Assembly: GCF_048323655.1 (NCBI RefSeq)
Contig: NZ_JBLUWW010000003.1
Location: 791,771-855,770, forward strand
Reading direction: 5' to 3'
Length of the DNA stretch: 64,000 nt
Origin: Salinimicrobium soli
GTDB lineage: Bacteria; Bacteroidota; Bacteroidia; Flavobacteriales; Flavobacteriaceae
Part shown: one piece after another, positions 16,975 to 25,749 of the stretch
Position numbering within the stretch: position 1 is the stretch's first letter
Layout of the letters: each line of letters starts with the position of its first letter
Position numbers and translations under genes: made by a program
The notes under the pieces: generated by a model
The model's database searches: none
What the model saw: only the letters and a program-made list of their open reading frames with translations
Told to the model about the DNA's origin: nothing

Positions 16975-18363
16975 CTATTTTTGTTTTACGATTTGGGCCA
17001 TTAAAATGGCTTCGGTAACCAGCTTTCCGTTAGCATATGCATAACCCTGCATCTGGCAAATTCCTCTTCTAATAGGTGCAAGTAATTCCAGTTTGAAGAT
17101 CAAGGTATCACCCGGTACTACCTGGCGTTTGAACTTCACATTGTCGATCTTCATAAAGAAGGTGAGATAATTTTCAGGATCTGGAACCGATTTTAAGGCC
17201 AGAATTCCGCCGGTCTGGGCCATTGCCTCGACCTGTAAAACTCCGGGCATTACCGGTTTTCCAGGGAAATGTCCTACGAAAAAAGGTTCGTTCATAGTGA
17301 CATTTTTGACACCTACCACAGTAGTATCTGTAAGCTCAATGATCTTATCTACCAATACGAACGGTGGACGGTGCGGAAGAATATTCATCACTTCGTTCAC
17401 ATCCATAAGCGGCTCCTGGTCCAGATCGTATTTTGGAACATTATTTCGCTTTTCTGCTTTAATGATCCTGGAAAGCTTCTTGGCAAACTCGGTGTTGACA
17501 TGGTGACCGGGTTTATTAGCGATCACCTTACCTTTTATACGGGTTCCAACCAGGGCAAGATCTCCTATCACGTCAAGCAATTTGTGACGAGCAGCTTCAT
17601 TGGGATAATGCAAAGTAAGGTTATCTAAGATACCGTTTGGTTTTACCGCAATATTATCCTTTTTAAAAGCTCCTCTCAACTTCTCCATAGTTTCAGGACT
17701 TATTTCTTTGTCCACATAAACAATAGCATTATTGAGATCACCTCCTTTTATTAGTCCATGGTCCAGAAGAGTTTCCAGTTCATGAAGGAAACTGAAGGTC
17801 CTGGAATCCGCAATTTCTTCCTTGAAGTCAGATATATTGTTTAAAGTGGCGTTTTGTGTACCCAATACTTTGGTGCCAAAATCCACCATAGTGGTAACCT
17901 GGTATTCCTCTGCAGGCATCACAAGGATCTCACTTCCTGTTTTTTCATCGGTATAGCAGATCACTTCACTCACCACAAATTCATCTCTCTCGGCATCCTG
18001 CTCTTCGATCCCTGCTTCTTCAAGTGCCTCGACAAAGAACTTGGAAGACCCGTCCATTATTGGAGGTTCAGAAGCGTCTAATTCGATGACCAGGTTGTCA
18101 ATTTCCAAACCTACACAAGCCGCCAGCACATGCTCTGAAGTCATGATGCTTACACCATCTTTCTCGAGGTTGGTACTTCTTTGAGTGCTTACAACATTAG
18201 CCACATCGGCTTCAACTACGGGATGACCTTCGAGATCTGTCCTCACGAACGTATATCCGTGATTGACAGGTGCCGGTTTAAAAGTCAGAGTTACTTCATC
18301 ACCTGTATGAAGTCCTACCCCTTTTAAAGAAATCTCTTTCTTTATGGTACGTTGTTTAGCCAT
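16975..18363 (-). CDS. lpxC/fabZ: Bifunctional UDP-3-O-acyl-GlcNAc deacetylase / 3-hydroxyacyl-ACP dehydratase
   Basis: Fusion found in Bacteroidota. Residues 1 to about 305 are LpxC, the zinc deacetylase that commits flux to lipid A, with zinc ligands in TSEHVLAA and in GHHVNTEFAKK. Residues about 315-462 are FabZ, a hot-dog dehydratase with MNILPHRPPF and catalytic His/Glu in GHFPGKPVMPGVLQVEAMAQ. The fusion joins the branch-point enzymes of lipid A and fatty acid synthesis in one chain, which may help balance them (inference). Its start overlaps the lpxD stop by eight bases. Confidence 0.97.
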   Translation of the reverse strand: MAKQRTIKKEISLKGVGLHTGDEVTLTFKPAPVNHGYTFVRTDLEGHPVVEADVANVVSTQRSTNLEKDGVSIMTSEHVLAACVGLEIDNLVIELDASEPPIMDGSSKFFVEALEEAGIEEQDAERDEFVVSEVICYTDEKTGSEILVMPAEEYQVTTMVDFGTKVLGTQNATLNNISDFKEEIADSRTFSFLHELETLLDHGLIKGGDLNNAIVYVDKEISPETMEKLRGAFKKDNIAVKPNGILDNLTLHYPNEAARHKLLDVIGDLALVGTRIKGKVIANKPGHHVNTEFAKKLSRIIKAEKRNNVPKYDLDQEPLMDVNEVMNILPHRPPFVLVDKIIELTDTTVVGVKNVTMNEPFFVGHFPGKPVMPGVLQVEAMAQTGGILALKSVPDPENYLTFFMKIDNVKFKRQVVPGDTLIFKLELLAPIRRGICQMQGYAYANGKLVTEAILMAQIVKQK

Positions 18364-19384
18364 TCTTCTTCAGATTTTTTTCTACTTGAGTTAAGCGATC
18401 TTCTATTTTAGGTAAATTCTTAAAATGCACGTAGGATTTGTTGTAATCCCCATATCCGAATGCCGGGGATCCCTGTATCACTTCATCATCCTTAATATTC
18501 CTTCCGATCCCTGACTGGGCCTGGATCTTCACGCGATCTCCAATTTGTATATGACCTACAATTCCAACTTGCCCACCAATCAGGCAGTTCTTTCCTATTT
18601 TTGAGGAACCTGCTATACCTGTTTGAGCGGCAATTGCGGTATGTTCTCCTATCTCCACATTGTGAGCGATCTGGATCTGGTTGTCCAGCTTCACCCCTTT
18701 CCGAATTATAGTTGATCCTAAAGTTGCACGATCAATAGTGGTGCCTGCGCCTACATCCACATTGTCCTCAATAATGACATTACCTGTTTGCGGTACTTTA
18801 GAATATTCTCCTTTTTCATTTGGCGTAAATCCGAAACCATCTGCACCGACTATAGCTCCACCATGTATCACGCAGTTGTTACCGATAACAGTTTCAGAAT
18901 AGATCTTCGCTCCCGGAAATATCAGCACATTGTTGCCAATCTTTACATTATCTCCAATAAATGCATTTGGAAAGATCTTTACATTATCTCCTAATTTCAC
19001 CTGGTCACCAATATAGGCGAACGCACCAAGGTATAGGTTTTCTCCATACTCAGCACTTTCAGAAATGAAACTTGGTTGTTCAATTCCGGTCTTGTTCAGT
19101 TTTACCTGATTATAATATTCCAACAATTTGGAAAACGCTTTATAAGGATCCTCTACTTTAATTAAGGTAGTGGAAAGTTCTTCTTCAGGAGTAAAGCTCT
19201 TACTTACTATTGTAACAGATGCTTTAGTCGAATATATATGAGAAGTGTATTTAGGATTGGCCAAAAAAGTGATTGCACCCTTGGTGCCCTCCTCAATTTT
19301 GGCCAGCTTGTCGACCTCTACATTTGGGTCGCCGTTGATATCCCCTTCTAAGATACCTGCTATTTGGGCTGCTGTAAACTTCAT
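18356..19384 (-). CDS. lpxD: UDP-3-O-(3-hydroxyacyl)glucosamine N-acyltransferase
   Basis: Third lipid A step, N-acylation of the deacetylated UDP-sugar. 342 aa with the LpxD N-terminal domain (about 1-100) and hexapeptide repeats. It keeps the standard motifs VGADGFGF and QIAHNVEIGEHTAIAAQTGIAGS with the catalytic His, so it is the better candidate for the housekeeping LpxD; the copy at 14618-15550 is more divergent. It heads the lipid A block, 24 bases downstream of the HD phosphohydrolase gene. Confidence 0.95.
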   Translation of the reverse strand: MKFTAAQIAGILEGDINGDPNVEVDKLAKIEEGTKGAITFLANPKYTSHIYSTKASVTIVSKSFTPEEELSTTLIKVEDPYKAFSKLLEYYNQVKLNKTGIEQPSFISESAEYGENLYLGAFAYIGDQVKLGDNVKIFPNAFIGDNVKIGNNVLIFPGAKIYSETVIGNNCVIHGGAIVGADGFGFTPNEKGEYSKVPQTGNVIIEDNVDVGAGTTIDRATLGSTIIRKGVKLDNQIQIAHNVEIGEHTAIAAQTGIAGSSKIGKNCLIGGQVGIVGHIQIGDRVKIQAQSGIGRNIKDDEVIQGSPAFGYGDYNKSYVHFKNLPKIEDRLTQVEKNLKKNG

Positions 19385-19408
19385 TCTGGCAAAAGTAAAA
19401 AAAATGCG

Positions 19409-20638
19409 CTAATCTTTCTGTTTAGGATAACAGATATAATATTTGGTCACCGGCCTTGAGAGTGCTTCGAGATTAAAGTTGTCTGAAGCCTTAACAACAT
19501 CGGTCACTTTTCCGGTCTTATAAAGTATATGTATTTTCTCGTCTTCCTGTTTATAAGCAAGGTTTGAGATATCTCCGCTGAAGACAAAAAACTCAGCTTC
19601 CCTTTCAGAAATGCCATATTTATCTTTCAGTTTTTGAATATGAGATTCAAGTCGCTCTTCTTTAATGGGATTCTTCCGAAGTTTTATTTTTAAAAGATCA
19701 CGGTTAATGATCATTTTACAGAGGTTACTCAGCACGAAATCGTCATGATGCGCCCATTCTTTCATAGCCGAAAGTATATCGTAATCATCAAGCCTGGAGA
19801 AAACTTCAAGTGTTTCGGAAGTGAAATTATCAGCCGTGATCTGATTTTCCAGAAAGTAATTAAGGGCCGAGCTGGCGTGCAGATCGCTACCTTCCTCCAC
19901 CAATTCCTTAGCTCTCTGAAGAACCCTGATGAGCAACTGTTCTGCAACCACACCGGTCTTATGCAGGTAAACCTGCCAATACATGAGTCGGCGGGCGAGC
20001 AGGAACTTTTCTACGGAATAGATCCCTTTTTCCTCTACCATTAATTCATTATTAACCACGGTGAGCATACTGATAAGTCGCTCGCTGTTGATATTTCCCT
20101 CGGCCACTCCGGAAAAGAAACTATCCCTCTTCAGGTAATCCATCCGGTCCATATCCAGCTGACTGGAGATCAACTGGCAGAGAAATTTCCTTTTGTTCTT
20201 TCCACTAAAGATTTCGATCGCCAGGTCCAGCCTGCCTTTAAACTCCCTGTTCATCTCCTTCATAAACATCAGGGAAATGTTTTCATGGCTTATTCCCTCA
20301 ACTATACTATGTTCCATGGCATGAGAAAAAGGTCCGTGCCCAATGTCATGCAACAGAATAGCAATTTGCAGGGCTTCCTCCTCTTCTTCAGAAATCTCTA
20401 CTCCTTTGAGACGTAAAACCCTCACCGCCTTCTGCATAAGATGCAAACAGCCCAAAGCATGATGAAACCTTGTGTGGTGTGCTCCCGGATAAACCAGATA
20501 TGAAAGACCCATCTGCGAAATACGACGGAGCCTTTGAAAGTATCTATGCTCAATGATATCGAACAAGAGTTCGTTTGGTATCGTAATAAATCCGTAAATT
20601 GGATCGTTTAAAATCTTTAGTTTGTTTCTTGAGAGCAA
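19409..20638 (-). CDS. HD-domain phosphohydrolase (dNTPase/SAMHD1-like)
   Basis: 409 residues. The metal-binding HD set is visible: His in HTRFHHALG, HD in ILLHDIGHGPFSHAME, and a later Asp in LDMDRMDYLKRD, the pattern of SAMHD1/dGTPase-like hydrolases. The substrate is not known. The start is unusual: the frame has no ATG near its N terminus, and TTG 20638 gives MLSRNKLKILNDPIYG, which reaches the conserved ILNDPIYGFI segment. The -7 element at 20665-20672 leaves a short leader before that TTG. It is divergent from porX and co-directional with lpxD. Confidence 0.88.
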   Translation of the reverse strand: MLSRNKLKILNDPIYGFITIPNELLFDIIEHRYFQRLRRISQMGLSYLVYPGAHHTRFHHALGCLHLMQKAVRVLRLKGVEISEEEEEALQIAILLHDIGHGPFSHAMEHSIVEGISHENISLMFMKEMNREFKGRLDLAIEIFSGKNKRKFLCQLISSQLDMDRMDYLKRDSFFSGVAEGNINSERLISMLTVVNNELMVEEKGIYSVEKFLLARRLMYWQVYLHKTGVVAEQLLIRVLQRAKELVEEGSDLHASSALNYFLENQITADNFTSETLEVFSRLDDYDILSAMKEWAHHDDFVLSNLCKMIINRDLLKIKLRKNPIKEERLESHIQKLKDKYGISEREAEFFVFSGDISNLAYKQEDEKIHILYKTGKVTDVVKASDNFNLEALSRPVTKYYICYPKQKD

Positions 20639-20664
20639 GCCGGAATTTTTATAATTAATGTCAA

Positions 20665-20672
20665 CAAATATA
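20665..20672 (-). promoter_or_regulatory. -7 promoter element for the HD phosphohydrolase/lpx genes
   Basis: TATATTTG on the minus strand, perfect TAnnTTTG, 26 bases upstream of the TTG start, in the 39-base gap to the divergent porX. Confidence 0.5.
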
Positions 20673-20677
20673 CATAT

Positions 20678-22228
20678 ATGAACAATATCAAAATACTGTG
20701 GGTGGATGATGAAATTGATCTGTTAAAACCTCATATCCTTTTTCTGGAAAGTAAGAATTACCAGGTGTATACCTGCCAGAGCGGAACCGAAGCTTTAGAG
20801 GAGATCGAAAAAGAGAATTTTGACATTGTTTTCCTGGATGAGAATATGCCAGGGCTAACCGGACTTGAAACTCTTTCTGAAATAAAAGAAAAGCAGGCAA
20901 ATGTACCTGTTGTGATGATCACCAAAAGTGAGGAGGAATATATAATGGAAGAAGCCATTGGCTCCAAGATCGCCGATTACCTGATAAAACCGGTAAACCC
21001 GAACCAGATCCTCCTTAGCATCAAAAAAAACCTGGATCACTCCCGGTTGATTTCAGAAAAGACCACTTCCAGCTATCAGCAGGAATTTAGAAAGATCGCC
21101 ATGGATATGGCGATGATCAATAGTTATGAAGGGTGGACAGATTTGTACCAGAAACTCATCTATTGGGAACTCGAACTAGAAAACATTGAAGACACCGGCA
21201 TGTTTGAGATCCTGGAGTCTCAAAAGACCGAAGCCAATTCACAGTTCTGCAAATTCATTGACAAGAATTATCCAACATGGTTCGAAAAAGATGCAGATGC
21301 TCCTATAATGTCGCACACTCTTTTCAAGGAAAAGATACTTCCACAGCTGAGTAATGACCAACCTACTCTACTGGTGGTGATCGATAATATGAGGTATGAT
21401 CAATGGAAAGCTTTTGAACCGGTGATCAATAACTACTATAAAAAGGAAATAGAAGAACCATTTTTCAGTATTCTGCCTACGGCTACACAATATGCGCGAA
21501 ACGCGATCTTTTCAGGATTGATGCCAAGCGAAATGGAAAAGTTATACCCGGACCTTTGGAAAAATGATACCGATGAAGGCGGAAAGAATTTACACGAAGC
21601 CGAATTCCTTCAAAGGCAGTTGAAGCGCCTTGGAGTTAATATTAAATATGAGTACCACAAGATAAGCAGCCTTAAGTCGGGTAAAAAACTGGTGGAGAAT
21701 TTCCGGAGTCAGAAGGAGAATGACCTTACGGTGGTGGTTTACAATTTCGTAGACATGCTTTCACATTCAAAGACTGAAATGGAGGTTATAAAAGAATTGG
21801 CCTCTACCAATAAGTCTTATCGCTCCCTTACTCATAGTTGGTTTAGAAATTCTCCGTTACTGGAGATCATTCAGCAGGCACAGAATCTAGGATTCAAATT
21901 GATCCTTACCACAGACCACGGTACCATCAATGTAAAGAACCCTTCAAAAGTTATTGGGGATAAACAAACAAGTCTAAACCTTAGATACAAAACAGGCAAA
22001 AGCCTTACTTATGAAGAGAAGGATGTGTTGGCCGCTCCAAACCCGAAGACCATTCATCTTCCTACAATAAATATGAGCAGTTCTTTCATTTTTGCAAAGG
22101 GAGATTTGTTCTTTGCCTATCCCAATAATTACAATCATTACGTGAGTTATTATCGCAATACCTTCCAGCACGGAGGAGTATCGATGGAGGAAATGATCAT
22201 TCCATTTACGGTCTTATCACCTCGTTAA
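20678..22228 (+). CDS. porX: PorX: response regulator with PglZ domain
   Basis: Regulator of the type IX secretion system, normally paired with the kinase PorY. Residues 1 to about 120 are a receiver domain with phosphoacceptor Asp54 (VFLDENMPG), acidic pair in WVDDE, and Lys in LIKPVNP. From about 200 is a PglZ domain of the alkaline phosphatase superfamily: DNMRYDQW, the nucleophile region LPTATQYARN, TTDHG, and QHGG near the end. Published work on PorX reports a phosphodiesterase acting on oligonucleotides. No porY is adjacent, which is usual for an orphan response regulator. A T9SS cargo is present at 50622-52460. Confidence 0.93.
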   Translation: MNNIKILWVDDEIDLLKPHILFLESKNYQVYTCQSGTEALEEIEKENFDIVFLDENMPGLTGLETLSEIKEKQANVPVVMITKSEEEYIMEEAIGSKIADYLIKPVNPNQILLSIKKNLDHSRLISEKTTSSYQQEFRKIAMDMAMINSYEGWTDLYQKLIYWELELENIEDTGMFEILESQKTEANSQFCKFIDKNYPTWFEKDADAPIMSHTLFKEKILPQLSNDQPTLLVVIDNMRYDQWKAFEPVINNYYKKEIEEPFFSILPTATQYARNAIFSGLMPSEMEKLYPDLWKNDTDEGGKNLHEAEFLQRQLKRLGVNIKYEYHKISSLKSGKKLVENFRSQKENDLTVVVYNFVDMLSHSKTEMEVIKELASTNKSYRSLTHSWFRNSPLLEIIQQAQNLGFKLILTTDHGTINVKNPSKVIGDKQTSLNLRYKTGKSLTYEEKDVLAAPNPKTIHLPTINMSSSFIFAKGDLFFAYPNNYNHYVSYYRNTFQHGGVSMEEMIIPFTVLSPR

Positions 22229-22273
22229 CAATAATTTACATATCTTTACCATCCCAAATCATTACACTTTTAA

Positions 22274-22678
22274 ATGGAAGTAACTTTTCTTCTATCTGAA
22301 ATAGAATCTGTTGCGCGTGAGATTTTAAAGAAATCCCGTAGTAAAACTATTTTATTCTACGGCGAAATGGGCGCAGGAAAAACCACTCTGATTAAGGAAA
22401 TGATCAAAGCTCTTGGAGCTGAAGATCCAGGATCCAGTCCTACATTTTCATTGGTAAATGTTTATGACACCGAAAAAGGACTTGTACATCACTTCGATTT
22501 TTATCGAATAAAAGATGAATCGGAAGCCTGGGACATGGGTTTTGAAGAATATTTACAGGAAGATGCCTGGAATTTTATTGAGTGGCCGGAAAAAATTCCC
22601 AATTTTATAGAAGAGAAGCATCAAAAACTGGAAATAAAAGTACAGGAAAAAGGCCTTAGAAAGTTAAAGTTATGTTAA
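22274..22678 (+). CDS. tsaE: tRNA threonylcarbamoyladenosine biosynthesis protein TsaE
   Basis: P-loop ATPase that works with TsaB and TsaD in forming t6A37 on ANN-decoding tRNAs. 134 aa with Walker A G30-EMGAGKTT and the family motifs SPTFSLVNVY, HFDFYRI and FIEWPEKI. It is 45 bases downstream of porX and may be on the same transcript; an imperfect -7 element (TATCTTTA, 22241-22248) lies between. Confidence 0.96.
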   Translation: MEVTFLLSEIESVAREILKKSRSKTILFYGEMGAGKTTLIKEMIKALGAEDPGSSPTFSLVNVYDTEKGLVHHFDFYRIKDESEAWDMGFEEYLQEDAWNFIEWPEKIPNFIEEKHQKLEIKVQEKGLRKLKLC

Positions 22679-22956
22679 TTTTTGAAAGAAAATTCTTAGG
22701 ATAAAAAAGTAGTCCGTGTAAGAATATTCTTTCGTTTTTTTTAATTTGCAGGTAAAAAGGTAAGGAAGAGCAGCAATTAAACGAATATAAAATTATTTTA
22801 ACTAATTTTGTTTTAATACAATATTTTAAGAAAATAGAGATTTTTCCTTCAAAAAGGGCGCAAAAGTACGAATAATGTACTAATAATTAGCGGATTAGTT
22901 TTTTATAGGTTTGTCTTAACAAATCGAACAAGCACAACCTATTTAAAACTTATATT
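22679..22956. other. AT-rich intergenic region
   Basis: 278 bases with no gene seen. It holds a weak AAGAATATTCTT hairpin with a T-run near 22720-22740 (possible tsaE terminator) and a TAGGTTTG element at 22906-22913. A TACTTTTG also reads on the minus strand near 22862-22869 but faces no gene. Confidence 0.5.
22906..22913 (+). promoter_or_regulatory. -7 promoter element for the 22957 gene
   Basis: TAGGTTTG, perfect TAnnTTTG, 43 bases before the ATG at 22957. No TTG at -33. Confidence 0.45.
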
Positions 22957-23100
22957 ATGAAAATCAAAGCTATCTTATTCGCCGTATCAATTTTTGGAGC
23001 AACTTTATTTGTAACTTCCACCACCGATAACAACGACAAGAATGAAATTCAAAAAACAGCTGTCGACAAAACAAAGATCAAAATTCCTGCTGCTGGGTAG
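22957..23100 (+). CDS. Small secreted or membrane peptide (47 aa)
   Basis: ATG at 22957 opens a 47-codon frame: basic start MKIKA, hydrophobic ILFAVSIFGATLFVT, then a polar tail ending KTKIKIPAAG. The N terminus looks like a signal peptide or membrane anchor, which would leave about 27 mature residues. It overlaps the start of the next gene by 59 bases in another frame. No family recognised. It has a plausible promoter and an AT-rich leader, which support it being real. Confidence 0.55.
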   Translation: MKIKAILFAVSIFGATLFVTSTTDNNDKNEIQKTAVDKTKIKIPAAG

Positions 23101-23635
23101 TATTATTGCGCTTCTCATAGCATTTTCACCATATTTATTTTATCTCTATGAAATTTTCCCAGAAGGTCGCGTCTGGGAAAATTCTTTTTTTATATATGAA
23201 AGTCAGTACTATGAAAGTGTAAATGTTGCAATGTGGACCTATCTCGGGAAAATTACTCCTTTATTTCTCTTAATGATTTGGTTTTTCACTTGTAAGCACT
23301 GGTGGTATCATGTTATTCTTGTACCGATCATAATGTATAGCTATCAATTATTAATAGTCTTTTACCAAGATGTTTATCTTGATTTTGGAAGATATATGGA
23401 TAGCGACCAATTACTTTATTTGGCCCCATTTTTCATAGTTGTGTTATCCTTAGTCTATTTAATTCGTATAAAGATCTTTGATCGCATCTATGGAATTGAT
23501 CTTTCTGAAATAGAACGGGAAAACATTTCTCCATTTTCGCCTCTTTCAGATAAAGAGTATAATGAGATCAAAGATTTTAGAGATGAAGAAACTTCCACTA
23601 ATGATGTGCAGGAAGATTATTACGTAAAACTCTAG
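23042..23635 (+). CDS. Hypothetical membrane protein
   Basis: 197 residues, basic N terminus (MKFKKQLSTKQRSKF) and about four hydrophobic segments (near 14-34, 63-83, 86-105 and 128-148), then a polar acidic tail. No family recognised. Its first 59 bases overlap the 47-codon ORF. ATG 23042 is the only good start that keeps the first membrane segment. Between tsaE and ald; role unknown. Confidence 0.7.
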   Translation: MKFKKQLSTKQRSKFLLLGSIIALLIAFSPYLFYLYEIFPEGRVWENSFFIYESQYYESVNVAMWTYLGKITPLFLLMIWFFTCKHWWYHVILVPIIMYSYQLLIVFYQDVYLDFGRYMDSDQLLYLAPFFIVVLSLVYLIRIKIFDRIYGIDLSEIERENISPFSPLSDKEYNEIKDFRDEETSTNDVQEDYYVKL

Positions 23636-23688
23636 ATTTTGTTTTTCTCTTTAAAAAAGTCGTAATTTAATTCTTCTTACTAAAAATT

Positions 23689-24888
23689 ATGACTGAACAA
23701 GTTTCCCCTTTTACCAAGGAACAATTGATTCCGCAGGAAGAGACCCTGGAAGTCTATAAGCACAAAGGCCAACTTTTTATTGGAATTCCCAAAGAGAACG
23801 CATACCAGGAAAAAAGGATCTGCCTAAGCCCTGATGCTGTGGCGGCCATGACCGCTCATGGTCACCGGGTGCTAATAGAATCGAAGGCGGGAGAGGGAGC
23901 TCGCTTCAGTGACCGGGATTATTCCGAAGCCGGTGCAGAGATCACCAACAACACCAAAAAAGTATTTTCATGCCCCATGATCCTCAAGGTGGAGCCACCC
24001 ACTCTCGAGGAACTCGACCTTATTAATCCGCAGACCACGGTCATTTCTGCACTTCAGTTAAAGACTCAACAAAAAAGTTATTTTCAAAAGCTTGCTTCCA
24101 AAAGGATCACAGCCCTGGCCTTTGAATTTATCAAAGATGACGATGGGACCTATCCGGCAGTACGGGCGTTAAGTGAAATAGCCGGAACTGCATCTATCCT
24201 GATTGCCTCTGAAATAATGAGCAACAATCCGGCAGGAAATGGTTTAATGTTCGGGAACATCAGCGGAGTCCCTCCTATTGAGGTGGTTATTTTAGGAGCC
24301 GGTACAGTAGGTGAATTTGCAGCCCGTTCTGCTTTAGGTTTGGGAGCAAACATCAAGATCTTTGATAATTCCCTTACCCGTTTAAGAGCCGTACAGGCTA
24401 ACGTCGGCCGACCTCTACATACTTCCACTATTCAGCCCAAGAACCTCATTAAAGCTTTAAAGAGATGTGATGTGGTCATTGGAGCTGTACGGGGAAAAGA
24501 CCGAAGTCCTATTCTTGTTACCGAAACTATGGTGGAGAATATGAAAAAAGGAGCGGTGATCATCGATGTAAGTATCGATATGGGCGGTTGCTTTGAAAGC
24601 AGTGAAATTACCACTCATGATAAGCCTACCTTTGTAAAACATGGCGTGGTGCATTATTGTGTACCCAATATTCCCTCTAGATATGCCCGCTCTTCTTCTT
24701 TGACCATTAGTAATATCTTCACCCCTTACCTGTTACATATTGCAGAACAGGGCGGACTCGAAAATACGCTTCGTTTTGACAAAGGTCTGCGAAATGGTTT
24801 GTACTTTTACCACGGAATTTTGACCAACAAATCAATTGCAGAATGGTTTGATCTCTCCTACAGGGATATCAACCTCCTAATATTCTAA
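23689..24888 (+). CDS. ald: Alanine dehydrogenase
   Basis: NAD-dependent oxidative deamination of L-alanine to pyruvate and ammonia. 399 aa, slightly longer than the roughly 370 typical of the family, with an extra N-terminal segment of about 25 residues. The N-terminal catalytic domain has GIPKENAYQEKRICLSPDAV; the NAD domain has VVILGAGTVGEFAARSALGLGA; PNIPSRYARSSS is a family segment. Also related to PntA-type transhydrogenase, but a partner subunit is absent. The next gene starts three bases after it. Confidence 0.9.
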   Translation: MTEQVSPFTKEQLIPQEETLEVYKHKGQLFIGIPKENAYQEKRICLSPDAVAAMTAHGHRVLIESKAGEGARFSDRDYSEAGAEITNNTKKVFSCPMILKVEPPTLEELDLINPQTTVISALQLKTQQKSYFQKLASKRITALAFEFIKDDDGTYPAVRALSEIAGTASILIASEIMSNNPAGNGLMFGNISGVPPIEVVILGAGTVGEFAARSALGLGANIKIFDNSLTRLRAVQANVGRPLHTSTIQPKNLIKALKRCDVVIGAVRGKDRSPILVTETMVENMKKGAVIIDVSIDMGGCFESSEITTHDKPTFVKHGVVHYCVPNIPSRYARSSSLTISNIFTPYLLHIAEQGGLENTLRFDKGLRNGLYFYHGILTNKSIAEWFDLSYRDINLLIF

Positions 24889-24891
24889 TAC

Positions 24892-25266
24892 ATGAAACTT
24901 ATTCACAGACTGGGTTTTTACCTGGGCGGATTTGCCATAGGACTGGTGATCCTTGCCTTTTTCCTAAGTGGTAAAAGAACTTCCTGCGATTATGGACCCG
25001 ATGCACGGGTGCTTAAAAATATCCGCATTAAAGAACGGGTTTATTCTGAAGCTGCTGCGGAAAAATTAAGGACTTTGAAGATCGATACTTCCGAAATTAC
25101 TACTATTCTGCAAAAAGGAGATGTAGACTTCGGCCGAAGTCAGACACATTTGGATTCCTGTAATATCTATCTGGTTACCGGCCGAAGTCAGAAATATGAT
25201 CTGGAACTTCTCTTTGAGAATTGTGACAGTATTGCTACTCTCCAAAAAGTAGAAATTTCAGAATAA
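24892..25266 (+). CDS. Hypothetical membrane-anchored protein
   Basis: 124 residues with one N-terminal hydrophobic segment (about 8-27) and a soluble remainder carrying three cysteines (SCDYG, DSCNIY, ENCDS). A GRSQ motif occurs twice (FGRSQTH and TGRSQKY), encoded by near-identical 12-base stretches. It starts three bases after ald and is probably co-transcribed. Family not recognised with confidence. Confidence 0.7.
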   Translation: MKLIHRLGFYLGGFAIGLVILAFFLSGKRTSCDYGPDARVLKNIRIKERVYSEAAAEKLRTLKIDTSEITTILQKGDVDFGRSQTHLDSCNIYLVTGRSQKYDLELLFENCDSIATLQKVEISE

Positions 25267-25267
25267 T

Positions 25268-25717
25268 TTATAGGATCTGGTCAGCGTGCTCCTTGGTTTT
25301 TACCTTAGAGATTACGTCAGAAATATTCCCTTTTTCATCAATAACAAAAGTGGTTCGGTGAATTCCATCGTACTCTTTTCCCATGAATTTCTTCGGACCC
25401 CAAACTCCAAAGGCATTGATCACCTCTTTGTCTTCATCAGCCAGCAAAGGAAAGGGTAGATCGTACTTGTCTTTGAAATTCTGTTGTCTCTTGGCTGAAT
25501 CTGCACTTACTCCTAGTATTTCATATCCATTTTCCTGGAAGCGTTTCCAGTTATCCCTCAGATTACAGGCTTCGGCAGTACATCCCGGGGTGCTTGCTTT
25601 CGGGTAAAAGAATACTACCAGTTTTTTGCCTTTGTAATCTTCGAGGCTATGAGTTTTACCATCCTGATCTTTCGCTGAAAATTGGGGAGCCTTATCCCCT
25701 GCTTGTAATGTCGTCAT
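25268..25717 (-). CDS. bcp: Thioredoxin-dependent thiol peroxidase (peroxiredoxin Q/BCP)
   Basis: Reduces hydrogen peroxide and organic peroxides using thioredoxin. 149 aa from ATG 25717. Peroxidatic Cys46 in STPGCTAEACNLRD and resolving Cys51 five residues later, the atypical two-cysteine BCP pattern. A longer in-frame reading to 25873 runs through the nth coding region and is not credible. Promoters for bcp and nth overlap in the short gap. Confidence 0.95.
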   Translation of the reverse strand: MTTLQAGDKAPQFSAKDQDGKTHSLEDYKGKKLVVFFYPKASTPGCTAEACNLRDNWKRFQENGYEILGVSADSAKRQQNFKDKYDLPFPLLADEDKEVINAFGVWGPKKFMGKEYDGIHRTTFVIDEKGNISDVISKVKTKEHADQIL

Positions 25718-25731
25718 ATTGGTTACTTTTG
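25703..25731 (+). promoter_or_regulatory. Promoter for nth (-33 TTG and -7 TACTTTTG)
   Basis: TTG at 25703-25705 and TACTTTTG at 25724-25731, 18 bases apart, a full match to the Bacteroidota primary promoter form. It overlaps the first codons of bcp. Confidence 0.65.
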
Positions 25732-25734
25732 TAC

Positions 25735-25742
25735 CAAAGTTA
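25735..25742 (-). promoter_or_regulatory. -7 promoter element for bcp
   Basis: TAACTTTG on the minus strand, perfect TAnnTTTG, 18 bases before the bcp ATG and three bases from the opposing nth -7 element. Confidence 0.5.
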
Positions 25743-25749
25743 AGCATAA

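Noticed and set aside
14618..19384. Recent duplication of lpxD as a mobile event
   Set aside because: The two copies differ in catalytic-loop residues and domain ends and have no flanking repeats, so an old paralogue pair is more likely.
22862..22869. Minus-strand TACTTTTG promoter-like site in the tsaE-ald gap
   Set aside because: It faces the tsaE 3' end with no gene on that strand and no -33 element; could drive an antisense RNA but nothing supports it.
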